The notes under the pieces: model-generated
What the model was told of the DNA's origin: nothing
The model's input: the letters and a program-made list of their open reading frames with translations, nothing else
Database searches by the model: none
Translations under genes and position numbers: made by a program
NCBI GenBank assembly: GCA_023415795.1
Contig: JAEZJG010000007.1
Location: 1 to 64,000, forward strand
Direction: 5' to 3'
DNA: 64,000 bases
DNA from: Bacillota bacterium
GTDB lineage: Bacteria; Bacillota; Clostridia; Christensenellales; SZUA-584
Shown: positions 62,058-64,000 of the stretch, in pieces
How the letters are laid out: each line of letters begins with the position of its first letter
Position numbering within the stretch: position 1 is the first letter of the stretch

Positions 62058-62807
62058 ATGGCTATACGATTCGATCCTAATAACGCAATCATTCAGCTTT
62101 GTGTTGGCGGGCTGAGCCGGGAAGACAGCGGAAATCTTGAAGGTGCAGCCGCAATGTTTCAAAAAGCCTGGAACGAAGCTGCCGACGACTATGAAAGATT
62201 TATAGCCGCCTATCATTTAGGTCGTCTTCAAAAGAACGCGACAGACAGGCTCAAATGGATGGAAGCTTCTTTACAGTGCGCACGCAGCATCGACGATGTG
62301 AACGTGATAAGTGCTTACCCAACGCTCTATTCAGATATTGCAAAATGCTATGAGGCGTTGTCTGATCCGCTTAATGCAGCCAAAGCTTATGAGCTGGCAA
62401 AATCATATATGGGGACGCCTTCCGATAGCGGTCCTTTTTATCACGGCACTAAGGCAGATTTAAAAATTGGTGATTTGCTGACACCCGGCGGACATTCAAA
62501 TTACCAGGCAGAGCTCGTCATGAACCATATCTATTTCTCTGCCAATGTCAATGCAGCAGGGCTGGCAGCCGCATTAGCAAAAGGAGAGGGAATGGAGCGC
62601 GTTTATATCATCGAACCAACGGGTACGTTTGAAAACGATCCAAATGTGACGGATAAAAAATTTCCCGGAAACTTAACCCGTTCCTATCGCTCGCAGGAAC
62701 CCTTAAAAATTGTTGGTGAAGAAACGCAGTGGGAGAAGCTGACCACTTCGGCACGTAACGAATGGCGCGAAAAACTAGCCGAATACAAAGGTGAGATCAT
62801 CAACTGA
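62058..62807 (+). CDS. Rifampin ADP-ribosyltransferase (Arr) domain fused to N-terminal TPR-like region
   Basis: A 249-aa fusion. Residues about 120-249 match Arr: FYHGTKADLKIGDLLTPG with the catalytic-site His, then ELVMNHIYFSANVNAAGLA, YIIEPTGTFENDPNVTDKKFPG and TRSYRSQEPLKIVGE. Arr inactivates rifamycins by transferring ADP-ribose from NAD+. Residues about 1-115 are helical with TPR character (GNLEGAAAMFQKAWNEAADDYERFIAAYHLGR, then YSDIAKCYEALSDPLNAAKAYELAKSY), absent in classical Arr proteins of about 140 aa. The start at 62058 follows GGAGG. Resistance is predicted, not proven. Confidence 0.9.
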   Translation: MAIRFDPNNAIIQLCVGGLSREDSGNLEGAAAMFQKAWNEAADDYERFIAAYHLGRLQKNATDRLKWMEASLQCARSIDDVNVISAYPTLYSDIAKCYEALSDPLNAAKAYELAKSYMGTPSDSGPFYHGTKADLKIGDLLTPGGHSNYQAELVMNHIYFSANVNAAGLAAALAKGEGMERVYIIEPTGTFENDPNVTDKKFPGNLTRSYRSQEPLKIVGEETQWEKLTTSARNEWREKLAEYKGEIIN

Positions 62808-62823
62808 ACGTTATACCTGTGTG

Positions 62824-63180
62824 CTGTCATTCATGGCGCATCGAAAAATCCCCCAGTAGTACTCTCTGCTATAGGTATATTACATCAATACTCACACGCT
62901 CCCTCAGACAAGAAGAGCTGCCCGCCTCCGAATGTACCTGAGGGAGAGCCGCCCCGCATTTTTATATCTCATGTTATCTGCTGTCATTCCGAGCGCCAGC
63001 GAGGAATCCCCCAGTGGTACTCTCTGCTATAGGTATATTACCTGCGCGATCAATACTCACACGCTCCCTCAGACAAGAAGAGCTGCCCGCCTCCGAATGT
63101 CCCTGAGGGAGAGGTGCCCCACATTTTTATATCCCCATGTTATCTGCTGTCATTCCGAGCCCACAGCGAGGAATCCCCCC
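62824..63180. repeat. Tandem array of 157-166-bp units with GTCATTCC/GAGGAATC ends
   Basis: Two near-identical units start at CTGTCATT (62824 and 62981), and a third partial one at 63147. Each unit has CTCCCTCAG...CTGAGGGAG, a 9-bp stem with a loop of about 29 nt, and ends CATGTTATCTG. The joints read GTCATTCCGAGC...GCGAGGAATCCCCC, as at 37.76 kb. The whole 480-nt gap holds no supported gene. Confidence 0.82.
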
Positions 63181-63289
63181 TTCATATCCACTTTAAGTGA
63201 TTATAATAACATTTCCGATTTTTGTCCTTCTGTTCCTCCCGCCTCAAATATGCTAGAATATACAATACATTAACAGCGAGGTTACACCC

Positions 63290-63814
63290 ATGAATATAAG
63301 CCTAAGCTGCATCGGCGAGGACGACTTAGCGCAAATCGCCAAGCTGGCCAATAACCATGCCATCGCCGCCATGACCAACAACCTGCCGCACCCATACACG
63401 CAGGCGCACGCCAAACAGTGGTACGACTATGTGCAGGAGCATGATGCCGAGCACGTTTTCAAAATCTGCGCAGGTCGCAAGCTGCTGGGTGTTATCGGGC
63501 TGGTGCTGGAGGAAGATCACAGCCGCGCAGAGCTGGGCTATTGGCTGGGCGAGCCGCACTGGAACAAAGGCTACGCCACGCAGGCCGTGTCCATGGCGCT
63601 GGCATACGCTTTTGGCGTGCTGGATGTGCGCCGCGTGTTTTCCCGCTGCTATGCCATCAACCAAGCATCACGCCGCGTGCTGGAAAAAAACAGCTTCTCT
63701 CAAGAGGGCTGCCTTCTTCAGCACCACGAATGCATGGGTGTCGTCCACGACGTCATCTATTACGGTTTGCTCAAATCGCAATACGACGCGCTATCTGCGC
63801 ATACTAATCAATAA
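63290..63814 (+). CDS. GNAT-family N-acetyltransferase (RimJ/RimL type)
   Basis: A 174-aa acetyltransferase. LGYWLGEPHWNKGYATQAVSMALAYAFGVLDVRRVFSRC is the acetyl-CoA region of the RimJ/RimL group, and NQASRRVLEKNSF follows as in the group. Such enzymes acetylate protein N-termini or small molecules; the target is unknown. GCGAGG lies before the start. A nucleoside phosphorylase gene begins 25 nt after the stop. Confidence 0.9.
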   Translation: MNISLSCIGEDDLAQIAKLANNHAIAAMTNNLPHPYTQAHAKQWYDYVQEHDAEHVFKICAGRKLLGVIGLVLEEDHSRAELGYWLGEPHWNKGYATQAVSMALAYAFGVLDVRRVFSRCYAINQASRRVLEKNSFSQEGCLLQHHECMGVVHDVIYYGLLKSQYDALSAHTNQ

Positions 63815-63838
63815 AAGCAATGAAGGATGGGTTTTACG

Positions 63839-64000
63839 ATGAACATGTATCATATTATTGAAAAGAAACGCGATGGCGGTAAGCTTTCCGCCGAAGAAAT
63901 CAGCTATTTCATACGCGGCTATGTCGCTGGCGAAGTGCCCGATTATCAGGCCTCCGCGCTGCTGATGGCCATGTTCATCCGCGGTCTTGACGACGAGGAA
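63839..64000 (+). CDS. pdp: Pyrimidine-nucleoside phosphorylase, N-terminal part (runs off window)
   Basis: The 54 visible codons read MYHIIEKKRDGGKLSAEEISYFIRGYVAGEVPDYQASALLMAMFIRG, matching the helical N-terminal domain of pyrimidine-nucleoside or thymidine phosphorylase, which splits nucleosides with phosphate. AAGGATGG lies upstream. The start could also be the ATG two codons later. The frame is open to the end of the window. Confidence 0.9.
   Translation, partial: MNMYHIIEKKRDGGKLSAEEISYFIRGYVAGEVPDYQASALLMAMFIRGLDDEE

Noticed and set aside
63290..63814. Link of the GNAT gene and Arr as a resistance cassette
   Set aside because: A repeat array lies between them and the GNAT belongs to the RimJ/RimL group; no integron or mobile signature joins them.

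Overview
The window looks like a chromosomal segment of a spore-forming, moderately GC-rich member of the Clostridia (Firmicutes). The evidence is Spo0A and a YIEGIA-type protein, the conserved block MazG-like / DUF2232 / GdpP / L9 / DnaB, paired short ChrA proteins, a V-type ATPase operon, a PreQ1-controlled QueT transporter and an RNA that resembles the raiA motif. Christensenellales-like lineages would fit, but I cannot fix the genus. I recognise no rRNA, tRNA, CRISPR array, transposase or prophage. Layout. 1-5.5 kb (minus): mazG-like, DUF2232, gdpP, rplI, dnaB. 5.6-7.6 kb: spo0A with 0A boxes upstream, then an RsfA/Myb-like gene. 7.8-10.3 kb: an unrecognised plus-strand gene, then UPF0316, LOG-type and ACT genes. 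10.4-14.0 kb: a three-subunit molybdenum hydroxylase of the xanthine dehydrogenase family. 14.2-15.3 kb: a YIEGIA pair. 15.6-16.9 kb: two tandemly duplicated lipoproteins. 17.3-26.4 kb: DUF1934, a metallo-beta-lactamase-fold hydrolase, pyrG, glnS, gltX, leuS. 26.5-28.4 kb: PreQ1 riboswitch, queT, two chrA halves. 28.6-31.1 kb: SulP and ZIP transporters. 31.2-38.7 kb: an AT-rich orphan, recF, a polytopic membrane protein, an RsgA GTPase fused to an RNHCP zinc domain behind a leader-peptide attenuator, another orphan, a GH5 glycosidase and a glutamate-5-kinase-like gene. 39.0-49.6 kb: rpiB, upp and the V-ATPase operon (H-I-K-E-C-F, repeat, A-B-D, lipoprotein), whose K subunit carries a Na+-type ion site. 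49.6-54.5 kb: a beta-propeller-like membrane protein, an alpha/beta hydrolase, cca, dapF. 54.7-56.5 kb: an AT-rich DUF262 + Schlafen/AlbA_2 fusion gene, a defence candidate. 56.7-61.3 kb: ispDF, rqcP, a GNAT, radC, a zinc ribbon and corA. 61.6-64.0 kb: the raiA-like RNA, a TPR-Arr fusion (predicted rifampin ADP-ribosyltransferase), a GNAT and the start of a pyrimidine-nucleoside phosphorylase gene. Across the window a mosaic family of palindromic intergenic repeats occurs at nine places, usually at operon ends but once inside the V-ATPase operon. It is built from four reusable hairpin modules, here called A (GGAGGC or GAGGGC arms), B (CTTTTCTT arms), C (GAAATGC arms) and D (AAGGG arms). A second family based on GTCATTCC / GAGGAATC occurs at 37.7 kb and in a tandem array at 62.8-63.2 kb. 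The most interesting regulatory signals are the +X+ leader peptide and attenuator ahead of the RsgA-RNHCP gene and a corA leader with a six-codon upstream ORF and two competing hairpins.
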